Notes: a model not told the origin generated them from the sequence alone. DNA of 64,000 nucleotides from Ruegeria atlantica (GCF_013033965.1 NZ_WQFE01000013.1:95662-159661), one strand, 5' to 3'; positions 53,525 through 63,645 are shown, counted from the stretch's first letter. Translations and numbers: made by a program.

Positions 53525-55585
53525 TTGAGATTTAGCGTGGGCATCGCTGTGTCAATTCTGGTGGCTGTGTCTATCGGGGTGTCGACATTTATCGTCCATT
53601 CCCTGTGGTGGACAACAGCGCGCGCCAATAGCCGTATGCTTGCGGCTGAAATCAACGGCCAGATCGCAAACACCGTCCGCACTGAGGTGGGTGTGACCCT
53701 CAGATCGGCCGAAGCCGCTTGGGCAGCGGTTCGCACGATCTTTGTTCAGAACGTCATCGCCACTCGACAGGCGGACAAGCGAGAATTTGTCTTTCTGTCA
53801 CAATTACAGGCGCAGCCGAATATCTCTTGGATTTTCTTCGGCTGGCCCGACGGGGATTTCTTCGCATCACATCGTTTGGGCGACGGCGGGCTTGAGATGA
53901 TTGAAATCGACGAAGATATCCGGGATCGAATGCTGCGGAAAGACCGCTACATCTTCATTCCCGGGGACATCCAGTTCGAAGAGCGATCCTTTACCGAAAC
54001 ATCCTATGATCCACGCGAACATGCCTGGTTTAATAACTTTATAGACCTCAACTCCTCCGGATGGATTGAAGCGCGCGAGCTTCCGGAAAGCGAAAAAACC
54101 GTTTACGCCTTCGTCGGTCCGATTGACGTTAACCGAACGCGGCAAGGCGTACTGGCTGTTGCGATCGAAACGGATCGTTTGTCACGCTTTCTTGCCACGC
54201 TTGCACCCGGCGAATTCGGAGCGGCATTTATTCTGAACGCCGATGGAAAGGTCATTGCGGTACCTGACGCCGAAGCGGATGAGATTACCCCTGCGCGCAT
54301 GGGTGAGGGCAAGCTTTATGAAGTTGCCATGATCTCAGGTGAAAAGCTGTTGGCTGACCCAGAAGGGAACGCCCCGGGCACTTTGACGAAACGTATCGTC
54401 ATTGACGGTGTGCCTTATGCGGTGGCGCTGACGCCCCTAGGGTTTTACGGCTGGCGCGTTGCCACGGTCATACCTGAAGCGGCCTTTCTCTCGGGCATCG
54501 ATGAAACTCTGGTTAACCTGATCTACATTTTGATCGTTGCGGTGGTTATCGCAACCGGATTGGCAATCTGGCTGATCCGCAGAGTTGTGGCAAATCCGTT
54601 GGCGCACATCGCTGAAGACCTTGGTAAAATTGAGCGCTTTGACGTCGAACAGATTGAACGCAGACCCTCCAAACTGTCTGAGCTTGCCAATCTTTCTGCG
54701 GCAACGGCCAATATGGCGGCCGGTCTGTCCGCATTCCGGAAATACGTGCCCACTGATCTGGTTCGTATGCTGGTCGCTGAGGGCATCAAGATACAGCCGG
54801 GTGGAGAATTGAAACAGATCTCCGTTTTGTTTTGCGATGTTACGGGTTTCACTGGTCTGTCGGAAAAACTTGGCCCTAAGATTATCCAATTGATGGAGCC
54901 TTTCTTCAGCGCTTCCTCCGCGGCCATTACACAAAACGGTGGGACGATCGATAAATTCATTGGCGATGCTGTGATGGCGTTTTGGGGCGCGCCGCGTAAA
55001 GATACCAACCACGCTGAAAACGCCTGCCGTGCGGCGTTGGACCTTGTCGCCGCTCTGGGCGCGTCCGGTATTACAGATGAGGCTGGCAACCCCCTACGCG
55101 TCAGGATCGGGTTGAACAGCGGTGAGGCTTTGGTTGGAAATATCGGTTCAGAGCAGCGGTTGAATTACACCGCGATTGGCGATGTTGTGAACGTTGCCAG
55201 CCGACTGGAAGGCGCCAACAAAGACTATGGCACAGTGATCCTGATCGGGTCGGAGACGCGGCGCCAGGCGGCCGGCTCGATAGTAGTCCGCGAGCTGGAC
55301 ACGCTTACTGTGTTTGGACGTACCGAAGAACTGGTGGTTTATGAGCTGATCGCAATGGAGGATGGGTTTGTTGGATCCCTCGCTTGGATAGAGCTCTATG
55401 AACAGGGTCTTGCACATTATCGGGCTGGGCGGTTCGAAAAGGCTGTAGCCTCATTCGAGGCCGCAAACCAGGCGCGCAACGGGGATCCCGCCTCCGCCGC
55501 AATGATGGTCCGTGCCCAAAGCCTATTGGACAGGCCACCAACGGAAAACTGGCGTGCCGTTACAAGTACCAATAAAATCTACTAG
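53525..55585 (+). CDS. Membrane adenylate/guanylate cyclase with dCache-like sensor and HAMP
   Basis: The 686-residue protein has an N-terminal transmembrane helix (5-27), a periplasmic dCache-like domain (about 35-315), a second membrane helix (about 325-348), a HAMP linker, and a class III cyclase domain (about 425-610). The catalytic metal Asps are D438 (FCDVTGF) and D481 (GDAVMAFWG), and the dimer residues LNYTAIGDVVNVASRLEG are present. A short C-terminal helical tail resembles a TPR. The start is a TTG with a GGAG site. The enzyme would make cAMP or cGMP in response to an extracytoplasmic signal. Confidence 0.87.
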   Translation: MRFSVGIAVSILVAVSIGVSTFIVHSLWWTTARANSRMLAAEINGQIANTVRTEVGVTLRSAEAAWAAVRTIFVQNVIATRQADKREFVFLSQLQAQPNISWIFFGWPDGDFFASHRLGDGGLEMIEIDEDIRDRMLRKDRYIFIPGDIQFEERSFTETSYDPREHAWFNNFIDLNSSGWIEARELPESEKTVYAFVGPIDVNRTRQGVLAVAIETDRLSRFLATLAPGEFGAAFILNADGKVIAVPDAEADEITPARMGEGKLYEVAMISGEKLLADPEGNAPGTLTKRIVIDGVPYAVALTPLGFYGWRVATVIPEAAFLSGIDETLVNLIYILIVAVVIATGLAIWLIRRVVANPLAHIAEDLGKIERFDVEQIERRPSKLSELANLSAATANMAAGLSAFRKYVPTDLVRMLVAEGIKIQPGGELKQISVLFCDVTGFTGLSEKLGPKIIQLMEPFFSASSAAITQNGGTIDKFIGDAVMAFWGAPRKDTNHAENACRAALDLVAALGASGITDEAGNPLRVRIGLNSGEALVGNIGSEQRLNYTAIGDVVNVASRLEGANKDYGTVILIGSETRRQAAGSIVVRELDTLTVFGRTEELVVYELIAMEDGFVGSLAWIELYEQGLAHYRAGRFEKAVASFEAANQARNGDPASAAMMVRAQSLLDRPPTENWRAVTSTNKIY

Positions 55586-55760
55586 ACTGCATCAATTACC
55601 TCGCCGCTATGCCGTGTGGAAATCGACCGTTCATGCATTCGCGGCAAGAATTATTACTCAGATTCACAGGCTACGGACAAAGCGGCTGGTCAAAGTTCGT
55701 GCGAAGTTTCCAAAAATAAGATGTCTTCTCCACGTTGCCTTTTATGCGTTACGAATAGAC

Positions 55761-55899
55761 ATGAATGGAGACCGCAGACTTTCCGCCGTACTCTCGGCAG
55801 ATGCAGTCAACTACTCGGTCCAGATAAAGGTGGATGAGAACAGAACTCTCAGCGAACTCCGTGCCCTGCGTCGAGCGTTTTTGGACCTGGCCCGTTTCA
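55761..55899 (+). pseudogene. N-terminal fragment of a soluble adenylate cyclase-like gene
   Basis: From the ATG at 55761 the frame reads MNGDRRLSAVLSADAVNYS, then ENRTLSELRALRRAFLDL. This matches the start of cyclases in which a class III catalytic domain comes first and is followed by TPR repeats. The fragment is cut off about 45 codons in, next to the IS3 remnant. No catalytic site remains. Confidence 0.65.
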
Positions 55900-55918
55900 G
55901 TGCTGCTCCAAGTGCTCT

Positions 55919-56060
55919 TTTAGGCCACTTTCCGTTCGCTTGCGACCGGGCTTTTCCAACCGAGTGCTGAGTGTCGTCGTGGATTATAGAAGCCATTGAT
56001 GTAATCGAATATGGCAAGCTCAACGGCCCTGCGTGTTGGCCAAGCCCGCAGTGTATTGTG
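55919..56060 (-). pseudogene. C-terminal remnant of an IS3-family transposase
   Basis: On the minus strand a frame ending in TAA at 55919-55921 reads TRRAVELAIFDYINGFYN, then PRRHSALGWKSPVASERKVA. This is the conserved last 40 residues of IS3 OrfB, including the catalytic-domain tail. The open frame is short and other frames overlap it, so it is easily missed. Upstream parts are gone. It marks an old insertion beside the truncated cyclase gene. Confidence 0.75.
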
Positions 56061-56172
56061 CGCTTTTGAAAGAATTCATGAACCGACCCTCGGTTTGAAA
56101 AAATGTTAGACATTTCCCTGACGGTGGAATGAGCGTCTTTGGCCGAAAGATTGCCTCAGGTTCGCCTGCCAT

Positions 56173-58425
56173 TCATGGATTATACACCTCTCCGTAAAGC
56201 GCCAGATGGACGCCCTGAAGCACGGAACTGCCGACCACGTAGCCGGTCATGAAGGATATCGGAATTGCCACCAATCTAAGAAGCAGCGAATACTCGTTGT
56301 TTGCCTTGCTCTGGGCGGCCTGCGCATTACGGGCGGCGGCGCGTTCTCGGGCCAGCATTCGTTCAATCCGCCGTATCTGGGCATCTATGTCGCCGCGCGG
56401 GTTGAGCCGCCAAGATCGCAACGATGCTTCGTCGAGATAGTAGATGCCCATCCGGGAATAGGCCGCTCCGCTGTGTCCGGTGGCCCAGTTGTAGACATTC
56501 CCGCCTTCACCCATTCGCGCATCGGCTGCCCCGCTTTGCGGGTCAACGCGCCACCAGACCGGCGGGTGTTGCGATCCGTTGTCCGATACCAGAATGCGTC
56601 CGTCTGCCAGATCCCGGGCAGCGGCAAAGCTTTGCCCGGCCAACTGCCCGGCGGCCTCGGAATCCAGGGCCATCAATGGGCCTTCCAGCAACAGGCTGGT
56701 ACTTTGGACCACCGCTTCGCTATCCGGAGTGAGTATTTCGCCGATCGTGGTTTCCAGCGCCGATTGGACAGTGCCGTGCCAAAGTCTCAGCCGCCAGGCG
56801 GCGACCGGATCAGGCTCCCCCTGCGGGCCCGCAACATCAATCCCGTCCAGCGCCCAGTCAAGCGATCCCGTTGCGCCACCGTCGGCATTGCCAACCCCCA
56901 ACGTGGTCAGAAACACGCGAGGCCAGCCAACAAAAGCGCATTCCTCGCCCGCGGGGTAGGCGCGGGTCAGAGCCTCAGACGCCACCGCAAAGCTCTCGGC
57001 TCTTACCCATCCCATCCAGAGTGATAGCATGGGATCGGGGTGGCCGCGTTCAGCATCCTCGATCAAACCCGGCAAGGCCAGCATGCTTCGGGCCATACGC
57101 TCAGCCGTCGCCCGGGGATCAAGGCCGCCATGGGAAACCACGATATCCCGCACGCTTTCAAGCGCGGCGGGGTAGCGTATCCCGGGCGCCGGTGTCAGCA
57201 GTTCATCCGGCGTTGGAACAGTGCCGAGGGCGCGTCTCGATGCGGGGACCAGATCGACGATCATTCGCCGTGCCTTTCGTGGGGCAGCATCCGGCGTGAT
57301 GCTTTCCAGTTCCAGCCAGACCGCCGTAACTGGCGGCGGTAGGTTTTCCCCGAACAGCCCGGGTTCCGCAGGACCGGGAGCCGCAAAGGTACTGCCGCGA
57401 AACTGCTCACCATCGACCAGCAGAATCGGACGCATCGCCGCCTGCATCCCAAGGCTGGCGGACAGTTTATCCGCGACCAGACCACCGGTGCCAGGTGCCT
57501 CTGGGCCAAATCCGAGATGCATTGCGGCACCCGCAATCTGGCGCGCAGTAAATTCCTGCGACAATACCGAGGTCTCTCTGAGTTGCCCGTTGCGCAAACT
57601 CTCGACCTTGACCGAGATCCGCACGCGATGAGGATTCTTGCCGCCGCGTGAAAGCGCCACTGGCTGAACGAAAGCTTCGCCAGGGCGGGCTTCGGAGAAA
57701 CTCGGATCGTAATCCCACCATCCCTCACCATCGCGCATTTGCACCCAGTAGTGAGAATGCGATGACATGGTCGACGCGACCGAACTGGGCACGATGCCCG
57801 CAAGTGCCGTCTCTAGCGCGTCGAAGTCACGCTTGGCCCGGGCCTGCAACCGCGCCACCGCCTGATCCTGCAATCCCGCCATTCGGGCTGGCCAGGGTGA
57901 ATAGGTCCGATCACGACAGACGCTCGAGAATCGGCGCGCCGCCAGCTCGACAGGCAATTCGGCCGAGGCGATACGGGCGTCGAAACCCATCGTCTCAAGC
58001 AGGTGCATCAGGAATTCAGCTTTGTCCTGCGGATTGCCGCCGCCTGCTGCCAGCACCGCCTGAGGCCCACGCAAACTGCCCGTGTAGGGCTCGGTACGCA
58101 ACCGGTCCCGCGCAAACTCGAAAGCGGCGTCGGGGTCGCTGCCAAGAGACAGGCCAAGGGTGACCAGATCTGTCTCCGGTTCTGCCATCTTCTCCATGAT
58201 CGTCGCTATTCCGGCCAGTACCTGCGAATATTCAACAGAGGCCGGGCGTTCCACCACAGGCGGTAGTTTTTGCTTGGCGTCTGTGTCGGGCCCCCAATCA
58301 GGGTTTGCAAGCGCCGACGGCGCGGACGTGATCAACGCTGCGATCGTAATCCAACCTGTGATACGCTTGGCCAGAGCGCAGATCCGGTTTGAAAACATGT
58401 TTTTGAAGAAACTCATCGCTGCCAT
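56173..58425 (-). CDS. Periplasmic transglutaminase-like protein lacking catalytic Cys
   Basis: The 750-residue protein has an N-terminal export signal (hydrophobic RITGWITIAALITSAPSALA, cleavage before NPDWG) and a transglutaminase-like core. The region GGGNPQDKAEFLMHLLETMGFDARI (about 128-152) aligns with the nucleophile helix but has no Cys. The His in HSHYWVQM (about 222) and Asp in WWDYDPSF (about 236) remain. A membrane helix near the C-terminus (LLLRLVAIPISFMTGYVVG) would anchor it. A start at 58398 (ATG inside the same CATG as the opposite gene) is also possible and gives a cleaner signal peptide. It is divergent from the giant vWA gene and probably acts with it. Inactive fold, ligand or peptide binding likely. 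Confidence 0.75.
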   Translation of the reverse strand: MAAMSFFKNMFSNRICALAKRITGWITIAALITSAPSALANPDWGPDTDAKQKLPPVVERPASVEYSQVLAGIATIMEKMAEPETDLVTLGLSLGSDPDAAFEFARDRLRTEPYTGSLRGPQAVLAAGGGNPQDKAEFLMHLLETMGFDARIASAELPVELAARRFSSVCRDRTYSPWPARMAGLQDQAVARLQARAKRDFDALETALAGIVPSSVASTMSSHSHYWVQMRDGEGWWDYDPSFSEARPGEAFVQPVALSRGGKNPHRVRISVKVESLRNGQLRETSVLSQEFTARQIAGAAMHLGFGPEAPGTGGLVADKLSASLGMQAAMRPILLVDGEQFRGSTFAAPGPAEPGLFGENLPPPVTAVWLELESITPDAAPRKARRMIVDLVPASRRALGTVPTPDELLTPAPGIRYPAALESVRDIVVSHGGLDPRATAERMARSMLALPGLIEDAERGHPDPMLSLWMGWVRAESFAVASEALTRAYPAGEECAFVGWPRVFLTTLGVGNADGGATGSLDWALDGIDVAGPQGEPDPVAAWRLRLWHGTVQSALETTIGEILTPDSEAVVQSTSLLLEGPLMALDSEAAGQLAGQSFAAARDLADGRILVSDNGSQHPPVWWRVDPQSGAADARMGEGGNVYNWATGHSGAAYSRMGIYYLDEASLRSWRLNPRGDIDAQIRRIERMLARERAAARNAQAAQSKANNEYSLLLRLVAIPISFMTGYVVGSSVLQGVHLALYGEVYNP

Positions 58426-61400
58426 CTCAGCTGTAATGCTGTTTTCGCATGTTAGCCCAATCCGGGCTCAATCTGAAGATGACCCCTATCTTTTGGCCGC
58501 GCCCCATCTGGACCCAGTCTCTCAGCAACTGATCGGTGATATGGCGGATGGTCGGCAGGATGTCTGGCGATTGATCATTCCGGACGGCAGCGTGCCGCTC
58601 ATTTCCGCAACTCTGTCCGGTGCCGAAGACAGCGGTGCCCGACTGCAGTTGATCGCAATCACCCGCGATGAGGAACAGCGGATCACCAGCCGCGTCGACC
58701 TTGGCGACGCAGCCCTTTTGCCGATGCTGAGCGACCAGAGCGCGGACATGCCAGAGCGCATGCTGCTGCCCGGAGAGTACATTGTTGGCATTGCCCCATA
58801 CAAAGCGGGCCTGGGGCAATATGAAGTGAACTTCCGCGTAGAAACCGGTGGTGCAGAGCCTGCAGCGCTGGGTGCGGGAAAACTGTGGCGGCTTACTGCA
58901 GGCAATGATGAAACATGCCACGATTTCGAAACAGAAGCTCGGTCCCGGCTGACGCTTCACGCACCGCATAAGGCCTGGACGCCGCTGCGCTTGCTGAACC
59001 GCAAGGATGACCAGCTTCTGGCGCGCGGCGAAATCGCTCCGCTCTGGCGGATGGAGGGCCTGCCCGCTGGCGCTTATCGCCTTTGCCTGCGTGGCAAGGA
59101 TACCCCGATTGCCGCTTCGCTTGTTCCCGCGCCGCTGGAGTTCGGCGAGCAGGAGCCGAACGATGAGCATGAACAGGCGAAACCGCTGATCGATAACAGA
59201 TTCCTTGCGGGCGATCTGACCCGCCGTGGTGCCAACCCGGATCGCGATTGGATCGATCTGGGGCAGAGTGGTAACGACTTTGCGCTGGAAATCAGGTCAG
59301 ACCACAAGGCTGTGATCGACTGGAAGCTGACCGATGGCAAAGGCACCAGTTTGAAGCAAGGCAGTTTCCGAGGCAGTCAGAAGCTTTTGCCGCTGACCGG
59401 TGAGACGCCTTTGATGCTGCAACTTTCGGCAAACGGAGTGACCCAATACACCGTCAGACGTCTGACGTTAGAGGCTGCTCGTTTCGGCGCTGAACACGAG
59501 CCCAATGACCGGGCCGGGATTGCATCGCCCTTGGCGATGGACACCGTGGGCAGCGGCAAACTGCCGTACGGGGATCGGGATTTCTTTGCGGTGGACATCC
59601 CCGGACCAGCGCAACTTTGGCGCGTTCAGGCGGATGGATTGTCTTTGCGAACCCTCAAAGTCCATTCAGCCGGAGGCGAGGTCTTTGCCGAGCGGCAGGC
59701 CGATCACGCATCGCGGCTTCGAATTTCGTCACTGTATCTCACGCCCGGTCCTTACTTCATCGAACTGGCCGGGCAAGGCCGCTATACGCTGCGGCTATTG
59801 CCGCAAGGGTCGCGGCTGCCGGGCAGCGAGGTCGAACCGAATGCCGAGACCGGTTCCGAGAATCTGTTGGAGGTTGGAACCGGCAGGCGCGGCATTCTGG
59901 AACCCGGGGATACCGACCGGTTCCGATTTTCGCTTCGTGCGCCCGAACGGTTGCGGATCGAACTGGATCCGCCTTTTACCGAGCCGATCTCGGTCCGTCT
60001 GATCGGCCCGGGTGGCCCCTTGTGGCAGCGAGAACTGACGGGCGGGAAAAACCGTCTGGATTACACGGCGCTGTTCCATCCCGGTGATTACCTTGTGGAA
60101 ATGACGTCAAAAGGTTCGCAGCCGGGGTTGGATGACTACAGGTTGATGCTGTCACCGGCGGACCCATTTCCCGATGCGCTTGATCAAGAACCGAACGATA
60201 CGCCTGACTCAATCATCTGGAACTGGCCCAAGGACAACCGGCTGAAAGGAAACGTCGGTGGCGGAGGGGGCATCGACCTATATGGTCTGGTTATTGATAA
60301 TGCACCGACCACTCTGCGGTTTTGTGGTATGCCGGACACCGTTGCGGTGGCGGTCTCGGCAGTTGACGGGCAATTGCGCGCCACCAGCGAGAACGATGGC
60401 GACGAGACCTGCAACAGTTTCACCCTCTCATCCGCCGACAGCTATCTGATTGCAATAACACCGACCGGAAAGGCGCGCGACGCGGGTGTGGCGGTCAGCT
60501 ACGATTTGCAACCCAACATCAGCTCTCGGCCGCCTCAGGCGGTTGCAGAGCCCACCGAGGACATCGAACTGAGTATCGGTCAGGCCCCGCCTTCGCCGCG
60601 TGCCTTCCTGCCCGGCCAAAGCCAGCACCTGCCCATTACGTTGTCGCTGTCGCAAACCGTTGACGCGCAGAACCCTCCCGAACTCACTCTGCACAGCTCT
60701 GCACCGGGATGGCGTCTCGCAGGTCCGCCCGCTCACGATAGCACCACAAATCAGCTTCACGCCGAACTGGTCGCGCCGCCCGATCTGCCGCCCGAACAGG
60801 TCCGCTTATGGCTGCGGCTGGACTGGGGTCGCAATCGCGGAAAGATCAGCATGACTCTGACACCGGACACGCAAGCACCCGCTGTTGCGCCTCAGCCCGA
60901 TTTTCCGCTTCCGCCTGCGCTTCGGGGCGGTTTGAACCTGGCCGCGTCGGCATTGGGTGGGCAGTTGGTCGACGGCACCGGCAATCCGTTGCCGGACAAT
61001 GCTCCGGGATTGCGCATGCAAAACGCTCTGATCGACGGCGAAGCCCCAGCGATCGAGACGTTTTCCTTTGGCACGGAAGCCTTTGAAAGCGGAGCGACCG
61101 TGAACCTTGCCGGAGACGATCCCGTTCCGCTGGCCGGATTAATCCTGACCGCCCGCAACGGGTTGAACAAGACGGGAACGCTGCGCGATTTCAGGGTCGA
61201 GCATTCACTGGATGGCCAGAATTTTTCACCATTGATCTCAGATCAACTCAGCCCGACCGCCGACGAGCAACCTTTTGTTTTGAAACCGCCGGTCATGGTC
61301 AAATACCTGCGGCTGATCCCCCTTTCGGCCTGGCGGATGGGTGGGCGAGACGATGGCAGGATACATCTTTCCGAGCTGCGGGCCGTTGCGCAACCCGGCT

Positions 61401-63616
61401 TTGTTCCGTCAAACCTATCGGAGTTCAACCTGGCCGATCCCCGACTCGGCGGGCATGTTGTCTGGACTCGCCCGGAACTGGATGTCGATGGACCCTGGGA
61501 TCAGGATCTTCTGGTCGGAGGGGATGATAAGCCCGACAGCCTGCGCGCTGTGTCCGAAGCAACCATTGTCTTGGGGTTTCACCACGCCCGCGCTGCGCGT
61601 CTGACGGCATTGGGTTGGGAATTCTCGGCCGCTGCCGAGCCTGGCAGTCTGGCGTCTCCGACTGAACTTTCCGCCGCGATCAGCCTTGAGGGGCCGCTTG
61701 GCCCCTGGCTCGATGCCGGGAACTGGCAGTTTTCGCCTCAAACGCCTGCGGGACATCAGGGTAGGCTGGCGTTTTCGCAGCCGCTCAGCGCGCGTTACCT
61801 CCGTCTGACGATCAAAGGCGGCGATGGTACGCTTCCTTTGCATCTGCCGGACAAAGTGATGGTCTGGGAGGCCCCGTCCAGCAAGGAAATGCCTTCTGTT
61901 CTGGGGGAATGGGGCGAATTCAGCGTCAGTGCTACAACGGGAAGCGGGGCCCCGCCCATTTCTCGTGCCACCGGAGGCGCGGCACCGGATGCGGCCCGAC
62001 CTTTACCAGCCGACGTTTGGCAGGGCTCTTCGGTGCAGCGCGGCCAGCGTGACGATTGGTGGGCGATTTCGGTGGAACAGGCCCCGGCGCTGGTGCACTT
62101 TGATCTGGATACCTTTGGTCGCGGTGGCGTGCGGCCCGAATTGAAAACGCCGGATGGGGCCGTTCTCGATGTACTGCGAGATGACAAAACACCGGGCCAG
62201 TTCACCGCTCGACTGGAAACACTCGGCACCTATCTGCTGCGGATTTACGAGCCACGTCAGGCGCTGGTGGTCGCCTATGACACCAGCGGCTCGACCCAAC
62301 CTTACCGAGCACAATTGCGCCGTGCGCTGTTCGATATTGCCGAGGCGGCTGACCCCTCGCGCGACCTCGTCGGATTTCTCCCCTTCGGTGGAGCGCTTTT
62401 GGGGGGTGATCTGACCGGAAATCCGGAGGAGTTGCTCAGGCGGCTAACGTCTTACACGGATATTGCCGAAAGCAGCGCGGCCGAGACCACTCTGGCTCAG
62501 GCCGCCGATATTCTTGCCAGCCATGATGGAGCCCGCGCCGTCATTCTTATGACCGACGCTGCAACAGACCGGGACCCGTCGCTTTGGTCCAGACTGGCCG
62601 CTGCACATCCGTTTGTTGTAGCGATGGCAATCCCGGCAAGCGCAGACGCCAATTCCTCGGCTTCGCGCGAACGCGACCTGATGGAAACCTGGGCGATGAT
62701 CGCCGGGGGCAACTATGATTATGTGTCCTCGCAAGGCGATTTCAGCGCGGCTTTCGAACGGGCGCGGGCGCGACTGCAAGTCGCCAAGCCTTACCGCCTG
62801 CGCGTCATGCTGGAAGCCGCCCAACCTCTGGAGCCGGGTGTGCTGCGGGTCGAGTTGGTGCAGGAAAACACCAGCGAGTCAGCGGCACCCTCTGGCAATG
62901 CGCTGATGATCCTGCTCGATAACTCCGGCTCCATGCTGAAACGTCTTGATGGGCGCCCGCGCTACCAGATCGCTCAATCAGCCCTTGAAACCCTGCTAAG
63001 TGGATTGCAACAAAGCCGCGTTTCGGTCGGTCTGCGGCTGTTTGGCATGACACCGGATCAGTGCGAAACCGCGCTTGTCGCCCCCCCGGGGTCGCCACAG
63101 GCAACATTGGGTGCAATAAACGGGATTAGGCCGCAAAACCTGGCGCGCACACCGATCGCGATGGCGTTGGAAGCCGCCGCCGAGGACTTGGCAGATTTCG
63201 ACTCAGTCAAAAGGATCGTTGTACTGTCGGATGGTGAAGAAACCTGTGATGGGGATCCGGGTGCCATCATCGCCCGATTGCGTTCAGAAGGCATTACTAC
63301 CCGTATCGACATCATTGGCTTCCAAATAGATGATCCCGTTCTTTCTGCGCAATTTGAAGCTTGGGCAAAGGCTGGCGGCGGCGAATATTGGGATGCCGAT
63401 GGTGCTGACAATCTGGCACATGCGCTTGAACAGGCAGCCCGCCCTGCGGTTCGAGTGACCGCCCATGATGGCGAAGTGTTCACAACCCTCATCGGCGCAC
63501 CGGATCTGTCCCTTCCACCGGGGCGATATCTCGTCGAGGTTGAAGGAACACAGGAGGGTGTCGAAGCGGAAATCCGACCCGGTGAAACGACAATCATTGC
63601 GTTGACATCCCCCTAA
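58397..63616 (+). CDS. Giant exported protein with PPC-like repeats, F5/8C domain and two vWA domains
   Basis: The protein has 1739 residues from the ATG at 58397, with signal peptide MFLKKLIAAISAVMLFSHVSPIRA. Four EPN-containing PPC-like repeats fall near residues 250, 365, 478 and 595. A discoidin (F5/8C)-like domain lies at about 880-1010 (EHSLDGQNF, VKYLRLIPLSAW). A first vWA domain follows (about 1290, YDTSGST, then MTDAATD) and a second (about 1503, LLDNSGSM, with RTPIAMAL and LSDGEET supplying the MIDAS Thr and Asp). Both vWA domains keep MIDAS-type residues, so metal-dependent adhesion or complex formation is plausible. It would be periplasmic or exported. An in-frame ATG exists at 58160, but it lies inside the opposite gene and lacks a signal peptide. 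Confidence 0.75.
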   Translation: MFLKKLIAAISAVMLFSHVSPIRAQSEDDPYLLAAPHLDPVSQQLIGDMADGRQDVWRLIIPDGSVPLISATLSGAEDSGARLQLIAITRDEEQRITSRVDLGDAALLPMLSDQSADMPERMLLPGEYIVGIAPYKAGLGQYEVNFRVETGGAEPAALGAGKLWRLTAGNDETCHDFETEARSRLTLHAPHKAWTPLRLLNRKDDQLLARGEIAPLWRMEGLPAGAYRLCLRGKDTPIAASLVPAPLEFGEQEPNDEHEQAKPLIDNRFLAGDLTRRGANPDRDWIDLGQSGNDFALEIRSDHKAVIDWKLTDGKGTSLKQGSFRGSQKLLPLTGETPLMLQLSANGVTQYTVRRLTLEAARFGAEHEPNDRAGIASPLAMDTVGSGKLPYGDRDFFAVDIPGPAQLWRVQADGLSLRTLKVHSAGGEVFAERQADHASRLRISSLYLTPGPYFIELAGQGRYTLRLLPQGSRLPGSEVEPNAETGSENLLEVGTGRRGILEPGDTDRFRFSLRAPERLRIELDPPFTEPISVRLIGPGGPLWQRELTGGKNRLDYTALFHPGDYLVEMTSKGSQPGLDDYRLMLSPADPFPDALDQEPNDTPDSIIWNWPKDNRLKGNVGGGGGIDLYGLVIDNAPTTLRFCGMPDTVAVAVSAVDGQLRATSENDGDETCNSFTLSSADSYLIAITPTGKARDAGVAVSYDLQPNISSRPPQAVAEPTEDIELSIGQAPPSPRAFLPGQSQHLPITLSLSQTVDAQNPPELTLHSSAPGWRLAGPPAHDSTTNQLHAELVAPPDLPPEQVRLWLRLDWGRNRGKISMTLTPDTQAPAVAPQPDFPLPPALRGGLNLAASALGGQLVDGTGNPLPDNAPGLRMQNALIDGEAPAIETFSFGTEAFESGATVNLAGDDPVPLAGLILTARNGLNKTGTLRDFRVEHSLDGQNFSPLISDQLSPTADEQPFVLKPPVMVKYLRLIPLSAWRMGGRDDGRIHLSELRAVAQPGFVPSNLSEFNLADPRLGGHVVWTRPELDVDGPWDQDLLVGGDDKPDSLRAVSEATIVLGFHHARAARLTALGWEFSAAAEPGSLASPTELSAAISLEGPLGPWLDAGNWQFSPQTPAGHQGRLAFSQPLSARYLRLTIKGGDGTLPLHLPDKVMVWEAPSSKEMPSVLGEWGEFSVSATTGSGAPPISRATGGAAPDAARPLPADVWQGSSVQRGQRDDWWAISVEQAPALVHFDLDTFGRGGVRPELKTPDGAVLDVLRDDKTPGQFTARLETLGTYLLRIYEPRQALVVAYDTSGSTQPYRAQLRRALFDIAEAADPSRDLVGFLPFGGALLGGDLTGNPEELLRRLTSYTDIAESSAAETTLAQAADILASHDGARAVILMTDAATDRDPSLWSRLAAAHPFVVAMAIPASADANSSASRERDLMETWAMIAGGNYDYVSSQGDFSAAFERARARLQVAKPYRLRVMLEAAQPLEPGVLRVELVQENTSESAAPSGNALMILLDNSGSMLKRLDGRPRYQIAQSALETLLSGLQQSRVSVGLRLFGMTPDQCETALVAPPGSPQATLGAINGIRPQNLARTPIAMALEAAAEDLADFDSVKRIVVLSDGEETCDGDPGAIIARLRSEGITTRIDIIGFQIDDPVLSAQFEAWAKAGGGEYWDADGADNLAHALEQAARPAVRVTAHDGEVFTTLIGAPDLSLPPGRYLVEVEGTQEGVEAEIRPGETTIIALTSP

Positions 63617-63645
63617 AAGCCGATGTCAGCATTCATGGTAATGCA

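Noticed and set aside
58160..58396. Upstream start for the giant vWA gene
   Set aside because: It would add 79 residues before an otherwise perfect signal peptide and lie fully inside the opposite gene.
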